From Heliocidaris tuberculata (lineage: Eukaryota; Echinodermata; Echinoidea; Camarodonta; Echinometridae): a DNA stretch of 64,000 bases. The notes under the pieces were generated by a model. The model was given only the letters and a program-made list of their open reading frames with translations, was not told the origin of the DNA and made no database searches. The stretch's first letter is position 1; the number at the start of each line of letters is the position of its first letter. Location of the stretch: positions 38,590,554 through 38,654,553 of the forward strand of contig CM046842.1 of NCBI GenBank assembly GCA_025618425.1. The letters are read 5' to 3'. The position numbers and the translations under genes were made by a program. Shown in pieces: positions 11,319-23,361 of the stretch.

Positions 11319-11365
11319 CATGCAAAGCCCCCCCCCCCCCCCGGGGGGGGGGGGGGCTTTGCATG
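11319..11365. repeat. Palindrome with C15/G14 homopolymer stem
   Basis: CATGCAAAG, then 15 C, then 14 G, then CTTTGCATG form a near-perfect 47-bp palindrome. The same structure, with similar run lengths, is in unit 2 (about 50487-50534). Confidence 0.85.
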
Positions 11366-11666
11366 TCTCATTGAGACCTGTATATCATCCGCGTACACGA
11401 AAACGGATAAAAAGGGTACTTTTATTTAGCATTAGGCGCGTAACCCGGGTTACGCTTTTAGTGTATCAAAAACAGCAAAAATCAAGAAAAAAGGTATCAA
11501 ATTCAGAGGTGATAAGAACAAAATCCGAGGAAAGGGGAAGAAATATCAAAGATGTTAGATGGGTTTCCCTGTTTAGGGTATCAAGACTACTTCTACTGCA
11601 ATCCCCGTTTAGGGCGCTTTTTAGAAAGTGATTTACGCGGATGATGTACAGGTCTCAATGAGACAT
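11363..11666. mobile_element. Short TIR element with 33-bp inverted repeats
   Basis: ATGTCTCATTGAGACCTGTA at 11363 is mirrored at 11634-11666 over 33 bp with one mismatch. A C-run and ATGCAAAG flank both ends, linking it to the C/G palindrome on its left. The 240-bp interior is not recognisably coding. The unit 2 copy is at about 50532-50838. Confidence 0.65.
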
Positions 11667-12217
11667 CCCCCCCCCCCCGGATGCAAAGTGACCGAGCGGT
11701 AGATTTTTTTTCCATTAAGTTAACCCCCCCCCCCGAAACGCAATTTCTTACGCCATTTACCCAGTAAAATTCGCAATTTAACACGTGATCAAGGGGGTTA
11801 GAGAATAGAGATCCGAATTTTGAACAATATATTATTTAACGGTTTTCTATATTCACTTCCTTCTTAAATGGGGCGCAACATTAACGGAAACCACTAAGAA
11901 ATGAGTCGAGGAATTTAGGAATGGGGGGGGGGGGGCGGACGCGTCCCCCCGGCATCGCTGCCCATAGTTAGGCCTATAGGATAGCGCTGTAAGTTATGAT
12001 AATCACTGTTTAGCAGTAGGCAAGCAGAGAGTAGACTGCAGACGCTGCAAGAAATATAATCTGTATAACTTTATACTCAATTATGTACAGACTCAAATTC
12101 ACAAATCTCGACCACGCTAGTGACATGTCATATCTCAACGCGATGTGAATATGATCACTATACGATTGCAGCTATCCGACATACCAGTAGCAACGAGAAG
12201 ATTAATGCCCTTCAAAC
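11667..12217. other. No gene; diverged repeat related to 13137-13320
   Basis: The stretch around 11755-11925 aligns by eye at roughly 70% with 13137-13300 (shared CACTTCCTTCT, GAGTCGAGGAATTTAG). The motif GCAAAGTGACCGAGCGGTAG near 11682 recurs near 13513. Several C- and G-runs occur. Confidence 0.55.
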
Positions 12218-12587
12218 CAGGGGCGGATCCATGATATTGTAAAAGGGCCGGGGACATAAACCTCAGGAAAATTTCTTACGAGCAAAAAAAGAAGAAAAAA
12301 AAAGGAAAAAAAAAAAAAGAAAAAAAGGTCATCAGATTTTGTTGGTCTACTTTTCCTCCAAAATTCTCTTACAAGCGAAAAAAAAAAAAGAGAGAAAAAA
12401 AGAAAAAGTTTATCACTCATTTTGGGCTCTCTTTATCGTTCCGAATTCTCTGACAAGCAACATGAGAGAAAAAAAAAAGAAGAAGAAAAAAAAAAAAGAT
12501 ATCAGTTCTAAAAGGGGGTACAGTGTACGCTGTTCTTTCAAGGGGGGGGGGGCACGGGCCGGAAGTGCCCCCCTTAATCCGCCACTG
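12218..12587. mobile_element. hAT-type MITE (unit 1)
   Basis: A 370-bp element with ends CAGGGGCGGATCC and TAATCCGCCACTG. The flanks CTTCAAAC (12210-12217) and CTTCAAAG (12588-12595) match at seven of eight positions, as expected for an aged hAT duplication. The interior holds several A-runs and a G-run and no transposase. The unit 2 copy is at 51413-51785. Confidence 0.88.
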
Positions 12588-12620
12588 CTTCAAAGGACAC
12601 ATCATTATCAGCGACTCACA

Positions 12621-12651
12621 GGCCCGAATTCACAAAGGAGGTTTAAACCAT
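12621..12651. mobile_element. Left end of a Harbinger-like MITE; unit 1 / unit 2 similarity stops here
   Basis: GGCCCGAATTCACAAAGGAG starts the same element that is complete at 51819-52033. In unit 1 the match to unit 2 ends at 12651, about 31 bp into the element, and no right end is present downstream. The block boundary therefore lies inside a transposon end. Confidence 0.75.
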
Positions 12652-13650
12652 AGACGTATAATAGATTTACGCGCACGCATCCAATGTGTCACTTCGTGAA
12701 AAAAAGTAAAAAGAGAATTAATGTGTAGTGCGCGCCACGGACAATTGTGTCACTTCGCGAATACAAAAGCGCATACGGTGCGTAACAGATTACGCATAAA
12801 TTTTTTTACACGAAGTGACGAATTGTGACACGAATGTTTGCAGCCTTGCACTGTTAACATTTCACATGAACAACTCTATTTTTCTACATGAATGGGTAGA
12901 CAAGATTATTCTCGTTCTTAAAATATATGTTTTATCAAATTTAACTCATATCAACAAGTCAAATTTGATGTTTTCAATATGCAAAAATTTGAATCGCGTT
13001 TTTCTCGGAATGCGTTTTTAAAAAGATCCGCGGGAGGTTGTGCCACTTCGTGAATTCAGCGACGATTGTATGTCCCCTACACACAGCCGCGTATCTATAC
13101 GCATTTTGTAACCCCCTCCCCTTTTTCTAATGCATTTTATCCAGGAAAATTTGTCACCGTGCACTATAATCGAAGGGTAGAGATTCGAACTTTGAACATC
13201 AATAAACGGTTTATATCCACTTCCTTCTCAAATGAGGCGCAAAAATTAACGAAAACCCTTAAGAAAAAGTCGAGGAATTTAGCAAAGCGTGAGATTTCTT
13301 TCAAATGTTGAACCTTTGCAAATGCTATTTTATACACTTTATCCAATCCTATATCTAACAAGAGGCTATGATGAAACTTACATGATAACGAGCAAAACAG
13401 CGAAAATTGCAATTTATTTGTCAAATTTTGAACCCTTTTAAACGCTTACCTGTACCCTGTAGGCCTACTGGGGAAATTATGAGATCCTGGAGCAACATAA
13501 TTATGCGAGGAAGCAAAGCGACCGAGCTTTAGGAAATTTTCGCATTTTAAACCCTCACAAAAACTGTATTTATAATGCATTTTCCCCTGCGGATTGGGGG
13601 CGCATAATCCTTAATGATCATATTTTTTCTTCATTTTCTCCTCTTTTTCT
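12652..13650. other. Spacer between the two block copies; no gene, recurring CACTTCG words
   Basis: This 1-kb stretch is absent after the unit 2 end. CACTTCGTGAA, CACTTCGCGAA and their reverse complements occur at about 12690, 12749, 12810 and 13043. A diverged relative of 11755-11925 lies at 13137-13320. Short frames in it show no recognisable protein. Confidence 0.55.
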
Positions 13651-14075
13651 CTCCATCTTTTGATTCTTTTTTTTGTTGCGTCTCCTTCAAGTGCTGCGCG
13701 GGACATTCACCACCTCCCCCCCCCCCCCCCCCCCCCCCCACCCCGTAGATACGCCACTGCCTAAGCAACAAAAAAATGTTACGGAAAGAAAATATACGAT
13801 TAAGGTAAAGGAATGCCAATGATTAGGCATGTTCTGTCTCTGGACCCTAAGACCCATGTCTGAATGGGATGAGTTAAAGTGGAAGGTATATGTAACCTCT
13901 CTGAACCTTTCTTGGAATACTGAATGGACTTTTTTCAAGGAAGAATGCTTCTGAAATTCATTGAGGAAATAATTTGTAAATACAAGTCTGTAACATAACT
14001 CTGGACCTATTCAATTTATTTTGAACAGAACAGAAAATTAATGTTGCACCTATTGTTATACCATTTTTCGTAAGT

Positions 14076-14408
14076 GTGGGTATCCAGCCAAGCTCAGTTC
14101 AAGTAAATAATGCCTGCAAGTGTAATATCAAAACATACTGCATGTATATAGTATTCAAATCTAGGGCGAGTAAAATGTTGTTTAATAATGTTCATCGACT
14201 GCCACGTAAACCGAACGAGAACATCAAAACACCTGACCCGATTATAGCGCGTTTTGTCTCAATGTCTGATCGCGATGGAGTCCTCAGCGCTTTCGAAAAG
14301 ATACAGCGACGGCCCAAAGTCCCAAGACAAGTCTTCCTAACGATCACCCTAGAATATCAGTACGTACCGCTTACCAGTCGAATTAAAGAAAGTTCGTTAC
14401 CAGCTTGA
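14076..14408 (+). pseudogene. Non-LTR retrotransposon ORF1p fragment (copy B)
   Basis: Translation identical to the fragment at 423-755 (HRLPRKP, PIIARFVSMSDRD), with one silent difference in the DNA. It is again 5'-truncated and lies about 1 kb ahead of the ORF2 remnant. Confidence 0.45.
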
Positions 14409-15892
14409 AAAGGAAGCTTACAATCTATGAAAAAATAAAAATATGTCGACTAGAATCCGACTGGTTGGTGTCAAACTAGTACTGGAATTAAGGCCAAAAT
14501 CACAGAGCCTAGCAACTTGGACTCAATTTCGTGAGTAGACTCTTGTCAGTGGACACGGTAATTACATACAACGTTGATTCATTTTGCAACCGTTAATAAT
14601 TGATCATCAGAACTGGATTAATAGCATCATGATTAACTGTGAAGGATATGACTGTATATACTTCAGAAATTTATACTTCACTCTAATGTCTGCAGTATAT
14701 GTACTTTTTATAATTATATCATGTGACTTGTCAGACCCGTAAATATTCCTCTTTTATGATCTCATGTTGTCCTCTTTGTCTTACCTCTATTTTAATTCGG
14801 TAAATAAATGATGCTTGCATTTTAAGCTTTCAAGCTGTTAAGCCCCTAACACCAGCTGGTTTTACTTTATATAGAGTTGCATAAGTGTTTTATGTATGTA
14901 ACTCTATGGTTAAATTCTAGCTCATTTATATGTTTGATACAAAATGCAACCTTATACACAATTGACGTCTTATTGAATAGTTGTTCATTATAATTAACAA
15001 TTAACATCATAGTTGGTTTCTATGTAGCCTATATTGTACAAGACAAAATTTACTTATGCGTAGAATGCATTTCAACTGTTTCCAGTCGTTGAATTGCTCA
15101 AACATGACATAGCAGCCCAGTGAATGCAAATATTTTGTCGGTTGTTCACATGCTTTATTAATGCAGTTGCTAAGCATTTCAACTTAGTGGCTTAGGAGTA
15201 ATGGCTTTTCACTCTTGTTTGGATTTTAAAACCAGATTGCAAACCACTTTTTCTTCCTTAAGAAGTTTTAACCTATATTTTATTGCCATTCTGTGTTTGA
15301 TTTTTCTTTATTGTAAATAAGTGCTGATTTTTTACTGTTATTTTTGTTGGTTTTGTTGTTTTTGTTGTTTTTGTTTTCATTGGAGTATGTTTTGTTGATT
15401 GTAAACGTATAGTGGAAACAAATCAAATAACATGCTACGTTTGCAAGAATGAGTCTTTATCATTAGATTATCATACTATTTCTCCTGTAAATATAAAATC
15501 CCCATTATGTAAATGTTTATTTCCAAGATGCATTCACACTTTATTTGCTTTTCATATATTGGATGATAACGAGTTTTATGCATTATCCTCGAACGATGAA
15601 TTTACTCCAAATATTGAACTACTTAATGCAATTAATAGTTTAGAAGGTCTATATCCTGATGGTGAAAATATTTGGTACCAGAAAATTGTATAAATTGTAA
15701 ATACTATTTAAAGGATGAATTTTCAGCTAAATTTCAAAAAGTTGACAATAGTAATTTCAGTATTTTGCATTTTAATTCTCGTAGCCTGAATAAGAATTCA
15801 AGTGCAATATCTGACTTTATTGTGTCACTCTTATTCAACTTTTCCGTTAATGGTTTTGCTGAAACATGAATAAATGAGAATACCCCCACTTC

Positions 15893-16148
15893 CAGGGGCG
15901 GCGCCAGGGTATTTAAATAGGGGGGGGGGCAAAATGACGCGTATAGCAACGTCGCACGTCGAGGGTCTTGAAATAACAAATAGGACTATAACAGTTATGT
16001 CATAATTGCATGGCCTAGTCTTCTCTTCTCCATTTCCCCTTCTCTTTCTCCTTATTTCCCCCTTCTTCCTCTTTTTTTTTTTTTGCTCGTTGAAAAATGA
16101 TAGGGGGGCGACCGCCCCCCTGCCCCCCCCCCTGTAGCGCCGCCCCTG
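15893..16148. mobile_element. hAT-type MITE inside ORF2 (copy B)
   Basis: Same insertion as 2246-2504, with the same 8-bp duplication CCCACTTC (15885-15892, 16149-16156). It is three bases shorter through homopolymer changes. Confidence 0.92.
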
Positions 16149-17843
16149 CCCACTTCTTTATAACATTGACGGCTACGAGTTTGTACATTCCAATAGACTG
16201 CATGGAAGAGGAGGTGGAGTTCGACTTCTTATTTCCAATACTCCGAATTTTAATATAAGAACTGATCTTCTCAATCAAGATTGCAATGATGAGTCTCTTT
16301 TTATTTAAATATTGTTACCCAAATGGAAAAATATTGTTGTAGGAATCATTTATGAAAAACCTCCTTGTAATATCGATGAATTCATTGTAGGTTTTGACAA
16401 TTGTTTAAAAAAAAAGTGAATGCTGAAAATAAACAAGTCTATGTATTTGGTGACTTCAATATTGATCTCTTGAAATATTCTTGTAATGCTGTTAATCTAT
16501 TTTTAAGTGCAATGTATACAAACTGTTTTTTGTCCATGATTGATAAACCAACAAGAGTTACTATATCATCCTCTTCACTTATAGAAAATATTTATACAAA
16601 TAATTTTAGTATGAATATGTCTTCTGGTATATTCTACAATGATATATCCGATCACTTCCCTATATATATATTTCAGATTTCATTTAGTACTAGAAATATT
16701 AACGATGTATACCACTTTACTAGATTTCAAAATGAACTAAAAGACAGTGATTGGAGTGAGACTATCAATTGCCAGAACACGGAACATGCATATAACATAT
16801 TTTTTTGGAAAAATATTGGTGTGCATATGATAAGACTTTTATCAAAAAGACTAAGAGAATTAAAGATAAACCCAAAATTAAAAAAACATGGATTACTTTT
16901 GATTTACTTCAGAAAATAAAGAACAAAAATAAACTATATAAAAGATATCGTAATCAGAATACTGTGCACAATAGGAACAAATATAAAGATGCAAGGAATT
17001 ATACAGTAAATAAACTTTTAAAAGATGCCAGAAGAGAATATTATGCACTTAAATTTCAAATCGTAAAAGGTAACATGAAAAAGACATGGGAAGTGATCAA
17101 TGGAATATTATGCAAATCAAAGAAAAGAGTTCACACAATATATGCATATACATGTAGATGGAAGTAACATTTATGATAATAAAGAGATTGCCGATTATTT
17201 CAATAACTTTTTTTTTTTTTTTTTTTAGATATTGGCTCTTCAATAATCAATATGCAATATGTTTCCTTTAAGTAATACTGATTTTATCAAATTCTTGCCT
17301 CAACCATGTAAGAAATCCGTAATTTTTAAACCTGTCAGTAAAACAGAAATTTTAGACATTGTAAAGAAATTGAAATATACTAATAGTTGTGGAATCGATG
17401 ACATAAATCCTGTTGTTAAAAAAAAACTATAAATTTTATTCTTAAACCTTTGTTATATTTACAACAGTTCTTTGTCAACCGGTATTGCACCTTTCCAACT
17501 GAAAATTGCTAAAGTCACCCCTGTTCACAAAAAAAGATGATAAACATGATATCAGAAATTATAGACCTATATCCGTTCTGCCAATCTTCTCAAAAATTCT
17601 GGAGAGGATTGTTTATAATCGTTTGTATGACTTCTTGTATCAAAATTCTCTTTTAAACGAGAATCAGTATGGTTTTATAAGAAATGTGTCAACAGAAATG
17701 GCTTTTATAGACTTACACGATTCCTTGATCAATTCCTTAAAACAAAAACTTCACACTATTGGCATATTTTTAGATCTGAGTAAGGCCTTTGATATCATTG
17801 ATTTTACTATTTTGTTATCAAAATTACAATATTACGGTATACG

Positions 17844-18019
17844 TGTGTGTGTGTAATTGGGTTTTTACAGACGTGTATCAATCAGATATGATTATTTACG
17901 TCTGGGACCGACCTTTAACGTCACCATCCGAAAGACGTGACTCAGTCTCGAACCTGGGTCCACTGAATCAGTTTATAACTTCCACTGTTAGCTGGATTAC
18001 AGGCGCACGCCACAACGCC
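17844..18019 (-). mobile_element. SINE inserted in the RT domain, copy B only
   Basis: A 176-bp minus-strand SINE flanked by 9-bp direct repeats CGGTATACG (17835-17843, 18020-18028). Copy A has the uninterrupted site (ACGCAATACG, 4191-4200). It has tRNA-like A and B boxes near its 5' end (18019 side) and a short CA tail at 17844. It belongs to the same family as 9643-9863 and 39332-39524. Its absence from copy A dates it after the duplication or haplotype split. Confidence 0.88.
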
Positions 18020-19903
18020 CGGTATACGAGGAGTGACTTTAAGATGGTTCAAGGATTATTTGATATTATGTGATCGTACTCAGTATGTTCTATTTAATAA
18101 CGTCTTATCTGACTCATTGACTATTTCATGCGGTGTCCCCCAAGGGTCAATCCTTGGCCCGCTTCTTTTTAAAATTATTTATAAATGACTTACCAAATTG
18201 TTCAAATCAACTGAAATTTGTTTTATTTGCTGATGATACTAATATTCCTTTTTCGTCAAAAAAATTCAAGTTTTGAACACAAATCTGAATAATTAATTAG
18301 AAAAGGTATCAAACTGGTTCAAGAGCAATAGACGTTGTTTAAATGCTGAAAAATCAATTATGTACTCTTTCGTAGTAAGCAGTATAACTTACCAGCAAAT
18401 TCAATAGAAAATTTAATTGTAAAATTCAATGGGAAAATGATGAAGCGGGTAAATTTCACAAAATTTTTGGGCATATTGATGAAAATCTTTCTTGGAAAAT
18501 GCATATATTACATGTTACAAAAATAATTTCTCGAAATACTGGTGTCATCAGCAGCTTATACGTTCAATATTACCCCAAAATAAACTTATAACATTATATA
18601 ACACACTTATTCTACCATTTTTAAGCTATTGTAATGTGGTATGCGGAAATACACATCCAACTAAATTGCGTCCCTTATATATTTACTTCAAAAAAGGTTA
18701 GTAAGGATATGTACAAAGTCAAATTACATTGCTCACTCTAAACCCTTATTTAAAGAATTGAAAATTCTTAATATATTTCAACTTAATAATTATTTCTGTG
18801 CAATATTGCTTTTTAAACATAAAAACGGCCTACTACCCCAAAGTTTATGCAGTATGCTTATACTGAATAGTTCAGTACATAATTACAATACTATAGAAGT
18901 GTTAACAAGTATCATTTATGGGCTATAGATAGAACTTCTGTTTCCTTTACTTTCAGACATAGGGCGCCAGTTATATGGAATTCCTTACCAAATGAAATCA
19001 CTTCTATTGTTTTTCATAATAGTTTCAAGAGGAATTTAAAGAAATTCCTCTTAATTTCTGATTTCTCACCTTAATCATCACTCATATTTGTTTCCAAATA
19101 CTGTTAAGGGTTGTTTGGTCTTTTATGTCTTTTATGTCTTTTTATGTCCCTTAATGTTTTTATATGTTTTTAATGTTACCTTTTGCATATACATGTACTT
19201 AAATATTTAAACCTCATATTGGTTTCTCATTCCTCCATCTTTTCCTTCTTTACTGTGTGGGGACTGTCTTGACAAGACCGCCTCGGTCTTTTATGTTACC
19301 CTTAATTCCATATAATGATTATAAGCTATATACATCTGTATTCTTATCTACATCTGTATTTTATATTTCTGTACACTTGGACTTGTCTATTCATGGATAT
19401 TTTGATTGGAATCATATAAATTGAATTGAATTGAATTGAAATAATGTGTAACCAAACTTGCAGAACATTTTATCAGTGCCCAGATAAGCCTATTACGTGG
19501 GAAATACACAATGAAGTATAAAAACCCATCTCGAATTCCAGGGTGTATCGAAAGTATATTGACCAGCACTGTATAGTATACATGGATATATCTCTTACTC
19601 TGACGTCACAGAAATGAAACTAGTGGGAGCAATTCCACTCCTACCAGAAATATGATTAGTCAGTTGAAGTGTTCTTGACCTCTATCCATGAACAAGATTT
19701 TTTTTTTTTTTAAATTACGGACCAAAACAGTTACTTACCATTATCATTCGTCGTCTGACTGGTTCTGTCTAATAGATCAGTTATGAAACCCGAGCAGTCT
19801 GGAAGATGTGTGGGCTATATGGAAAGGACTTTACAACATTTCACCTAACTACCAACGTCCTAACTTTCTCCTTTTCTCATCAAACGCTTTTATGGGTTAC
19901 TGA

Positions 19904-19971
19904 TAGCCTTTAATCAAGGCGATTGTGCTGCTCTGTCGAAGTCTTGCTCCATGGAGCAAGACTTCCCGCGC
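19904..19971. mobile_element. Left part of the split 148-bp TIR element
   Basis: Carries the 9-bp flank GGTTACTGA (19895-19903), the 32-bp left TIR and the 28-bp palindrome (19938-19965), then CCCGCGC. The remainder of the element is at 48451-48537, with the matching right flank GGTTACTGA at 48538-48546. Confidence 0.85.
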
Positions 19972-20195
19972 CACCCGATACAAACTGCGGCTTCAATGGC
20001 ATTGACAAAATTTGGAAAACGGTACCATTGTGCATTGACCGCTTTTATAACACATCCAACATGTGTTGGATCTACGTTCAATGCTCATGGGATGCTATGT
20101 TATATTGTTGCGTTGGCATTAGACTAGTATACCAGACAACGGCGTAATGCAATATTTTCTCGACGAACGACTGTAAAGCGAGGATATCTGTCTAA

Positions 20196-20234
20196 CCAAG
20201 GAGTTATCACAGAACTTCTGTGATAACTCCTTGG
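20196..20234. repeat. Perfect hairpin, 19-bp arms, 1-base loop
   Basis: CCAAGGAGTTATCACAGAA and its reverse complement are separated by one C. The 14-mer GTGATAACTCCTTG from its right arm recurs at 36713-36726, at the edge of the large palindrome. There is no T-run, and nothing suggests a bacterial-type terminator. Confidence 0.8.
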
Positions 20235-20279
20235 TCTAACATGGGGTTCGAGCGAGTGACGTGAGCAATTAAAGATCAC

Positions 20280-20385
20280 GACGAGCAGACAACCACCGGG
20301 TGCCGGGCCGGGACTGGGGGCCGGGCCGCTATCGCGGCCGGCGGCGCGGCCAGCTGGCTGGCAGATCAGATTGCCAGCAATGCTA
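20280..20385. other. Short GC-rich, CpG-dense patch
   Basis: Strongly GC-rich with many CpG and GCCGG words, against an AT-rich background. It could be a small CpG island or a GC-rich repeat. No exon was recognised; the 136-codon minus frame across it spans the hairpin and matches nothing known. Confidence 0.35.
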
Positions 20386-21998
20386 GCTGGAGCCGCGACA
20401 GTCATTTGTGTTTTTGTACTCGTCCAGGCTACTTGCCCGACTGAAATAACTTGACCACACGAAGCTTGATGGCTCTTATAATGTACCGGTATGTGTCCTG
20501 TCATTAACCTGGCTGGGGTCTCTTGCTTATCCATGACGATGTCATTGTCATGTAAATATCAAGCCAAGGACAAGGTAGGTATCACGTTAGAATCTACTCG
20601 TTTTGAAAAATTTTGTATGAAAATCATAGTTTGTAATTGTATGGAAATCATAGCATAGGTGGGGGGGGGGGGGGGCACTAGACCCATAAAGTGGTAAGTA
20701 TGTGCCGCTGATAAGACAAAAAAAGTGGGGCTAAGAAATAAACTTATCATGGAAAGGATGGTCTTTCGAACAACTTAAAAAATCTTTTGCCAATTTTGGG
20801 GGCCCCCATTTCATTGAAAGTTAATGTCAGCACTGTCAATGACAATTTTCAGTAAAAAGAACGGCTTGGTTTTGATTGGCTAAGAAGCACTGACTGCCTG
20901 TTAGTAATGGTTAGGGATTGACGTGACAACTTGTCACTCAGTGCTGAGACTGTTGTTGTTTTTGCTTGGTTTTAGTGGCAACCAGTCAATTTCTGACTAT
21001 TATTGCCAGTTACTAGACTAATGCAATTTATTTCAATTTTTTTTTTCAAACTGATGAGTGAGATAGATGATATCTGCTGACAATCATGCTTCATGAAATG
21101 GTACCCTTGATTTTCAATGATAATAATATGATGGTATGGAATGCATTGTCTGATGCCTTGGTCTGAGCATGCATAAAAAAACATGCATGCTCCAGCCCAG
21201 CGGCTGTGCCCCTGGCCTGGGTGCACTTGCAGCGAGGCGTAGACTAGGGTCAGACTGGCCTATATTTTCTCTCTATTTTTTTTTTTTTTTCAACAAGACA
21301 GAATTGGTATACGTTGGAATGGCAATTTGACTTGAGTGTTAAAATTGGGGCCTTCTCCATGGTACATACATGTACATGCACCCACTGCACATTATACTGA
21401 GTGACCCCCTTCCCCCCTCCCCCTCTGGGTAGTGTGATGAAAATTACGTTATATGTTCAGAATTTAAGATGGTGAACAATCTACAGGTTTTTCACAAAAT
21501 TAATGCCAGTGTTTCTGTACTCATGCACCAATATTGAATCATAATCTTGTGTTTTTTTAATGGAATTCTGTTTTGATAGAAAATGGTGCAAAGTAATTTG
21601 AATTGCTCATCATGCATTTATTGCATTGATTAGGTTGTTTCTACCAGGAAATTTTTTAAGAGTTAACAAAAATATGCTGTAAATTACATGCTGTATATTA
21701 TGTACATGCTGTAGAGCACATATCAAATTTGCACAGGATGTTATATCTATGTGGTTTTGAACAATCAGTTCGATGTCTTATCATTTGCTCATTATTAGTA
21801 CATGTATTTTATATTTTTGTTGTAAAACATTGGTTTTGTACACATTTATATTATTCATTTGTAGGCCTGGTGTTGAACATTCAGTGAAAAATGTCAAAAT
21901 TACTTTTCAGTAGATCATCAAATCATCTAAAAGGACTACATTTCTTCTAAGTGTCTGTTAGCATGCTCACTATTGTTCTTATTAGTTCCTCATTTCCC

Positions 21999-22034
<36 letters not shown>

Positions 22035-23189
22035 GCTCAGTATACTTACTTGCATGTATATATACCAAGTCTGCACAAATTTGAGATTGTATTTTTTTCT
22101 GTAATCTATTGATCCTGCATTTTGGCTTCATAGATCACTCAACACTTTATGCACATACTGTATTGACTTTGTGCAATTGATTTTTTTGGTGGGGGGGGGG
22201 GGGGTCGCTATTATTCTGTCATAGATGTATATGTGGAAATTATTGTCTAATCCCCATTAATTGGAAATTCAGATTTGATGTTAAGTTTCCTTACAAACCA
22301 AGCTCCAAATTACATGTGAATATAAGTCAGTTATATGGAGCCGTATATTTGGGTCTTACAAAGTGTTAGGGTACAGTCTCATCTCATCATTTTAAGAAAT
22401 GTAGGGAGGACACCCTTTCAGTCGAAATTCATGAAACATGAAGTAAAGTTGAAATTATTATCACTATCCAGTTGTCTAATGCTATGCGTCTAGATGTAAC
22501 ATGTACACCTTGGTTTTAATGCACATGTGCAAAATATGTCCAAGTATATTCACTGCAATAATATTTATGTGCTTAGCATTTTACTACATTAATTGATGAG
22601 AAAACGTCAACTACTATTTACCTCAAGTTATCATCTTTTTATATGGCAGCTTGTAACTTTTCTAGGAGTAATTTTTCCAGCAATCTTTCATAGAGCATGC
22701 ATGATTTTCTGATAATAATTCACTGTTTTCTACTAGTATATAATTCATGTTATTTCTATATTATGGTTGTAGTTATTGCTGTTGTTTTCTTGTTATTTTT
22801 GTCATACATGTAACTTCTAATGTCCAATTATTACATGCTTCATGTACAAATGTTACAATGTATTTAAAGGTGTATCCATACTATCTTGTTTTGTTTTTTA
22901 TTCATAAAATACAGTCAAGTGTTGAAATGTATATTTCTTGTGAATTTCTTTTTCATCTTGGTTTTATTGGCAGGGGTACAGTGCATGCATTATAATTACT
23001 AGTTAGTTGAGTTAAAAACTATTGAACCAAGAAGGTAATTCGTACTTATTGGATTGGGATATTCTATTATATCCATTTAAGATTTAACTTTTCATTTTCT
23101 TTTTTCTTTCTTTCTTTTTTTTTTTTTTTTTTTTTTTGGGGGGGGGGGGGGTCATGGCAAGTCATCAGTGATCTGAATCTATATGTGTG
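20386..23189. other. No gene seen; homopolymer-rich intergenic or intronic DNA
   Basis: Contains G-runs (about 20661, 22191), T-runs (about 21278, 22002-22031) and isolated ACATGTA words. Frames are short and unsupported. Confidence 0.5.
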
Positions 23190-23197
23190 TGTGAGTC

Positions 23198-23353
23198 CAG
23201 TGGCGGATCTACATAGGGGGAAAACCAGCTGTGCCCCCTCTTGTGAAACCCAACTGGCATACCTTAAGTACACAATGAAAAAAATTTCCCCCTTGATTGT
23301 ATACTTTTCCGGCTCTGTGCCCCCTCTTTTACGAAATCCTGGATCCGCCACGG
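23198..23353. mobile_element. hAT-type MITE, 156 bp
   Basis: Ends CAGTGGCGGATC and GGATCCGCCACGG form TIRs with one terminal mismatch. Both flanks are the direct 8-bp repeat TGTGAGTC (23190-23197, 23354-23361). The interior is short with no transposase. Confidence 0.88.
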
Positions 23354-23361
23354 TGTGAGTC

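Larger units (their letters stand above)
15412..19074 (+). pseudogene. Non-LTR retrotransposon ORF2, broken, copy B
   Basis: Same domain order as copy A. The endonuclease C-terminal half is better preserved: 16401-16919 is open for 172 codons and joins FGDFNIDLL to SDHFP without the frameshift seen in copy A. It shares with copy A the TGA in place of the ETW tryptophan codon and the hAT MITE, so the element was already dead before duplication. A SINE interrupts the RT between DLSKAFD and the VPQGSILGPLLF block. FADDTN is kept at about 18227-18244. The ATTGA tail is at about 19418-19440. Confidence 0.9.
13651..19971. repeat. Duplicated block, unit 2 left half (copy B)
   Basis: Matches 1-6136 throughout. 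It is about 185 bp longer, mostly because of a SINE insertion at 17844. The match ends at 19971, after the CCCGCGC shared with copy A, and the next base begins the 28.5-kb segment. Inner non-coding stretches (14409-15411, 19075-19894) mirror those of copy A. Confidence 0.95.

Noticed and set aside
6130..19971. Reading the repeats as a 13.8-kb tandem transposon unit or rolling-circle concatemer
   Set aside because: The 148-bp element with its 9-bp duplication, and the match of its right part to 48451 onward, explain the junction better as an uninterrupted site. No Helitron-type ends or proteins are present.
20124..20534. 136-codon minus-strand frame
   Set aside because: Runs through a perfect hairpin and a GC-rich patch; composition and context do not support a protein.
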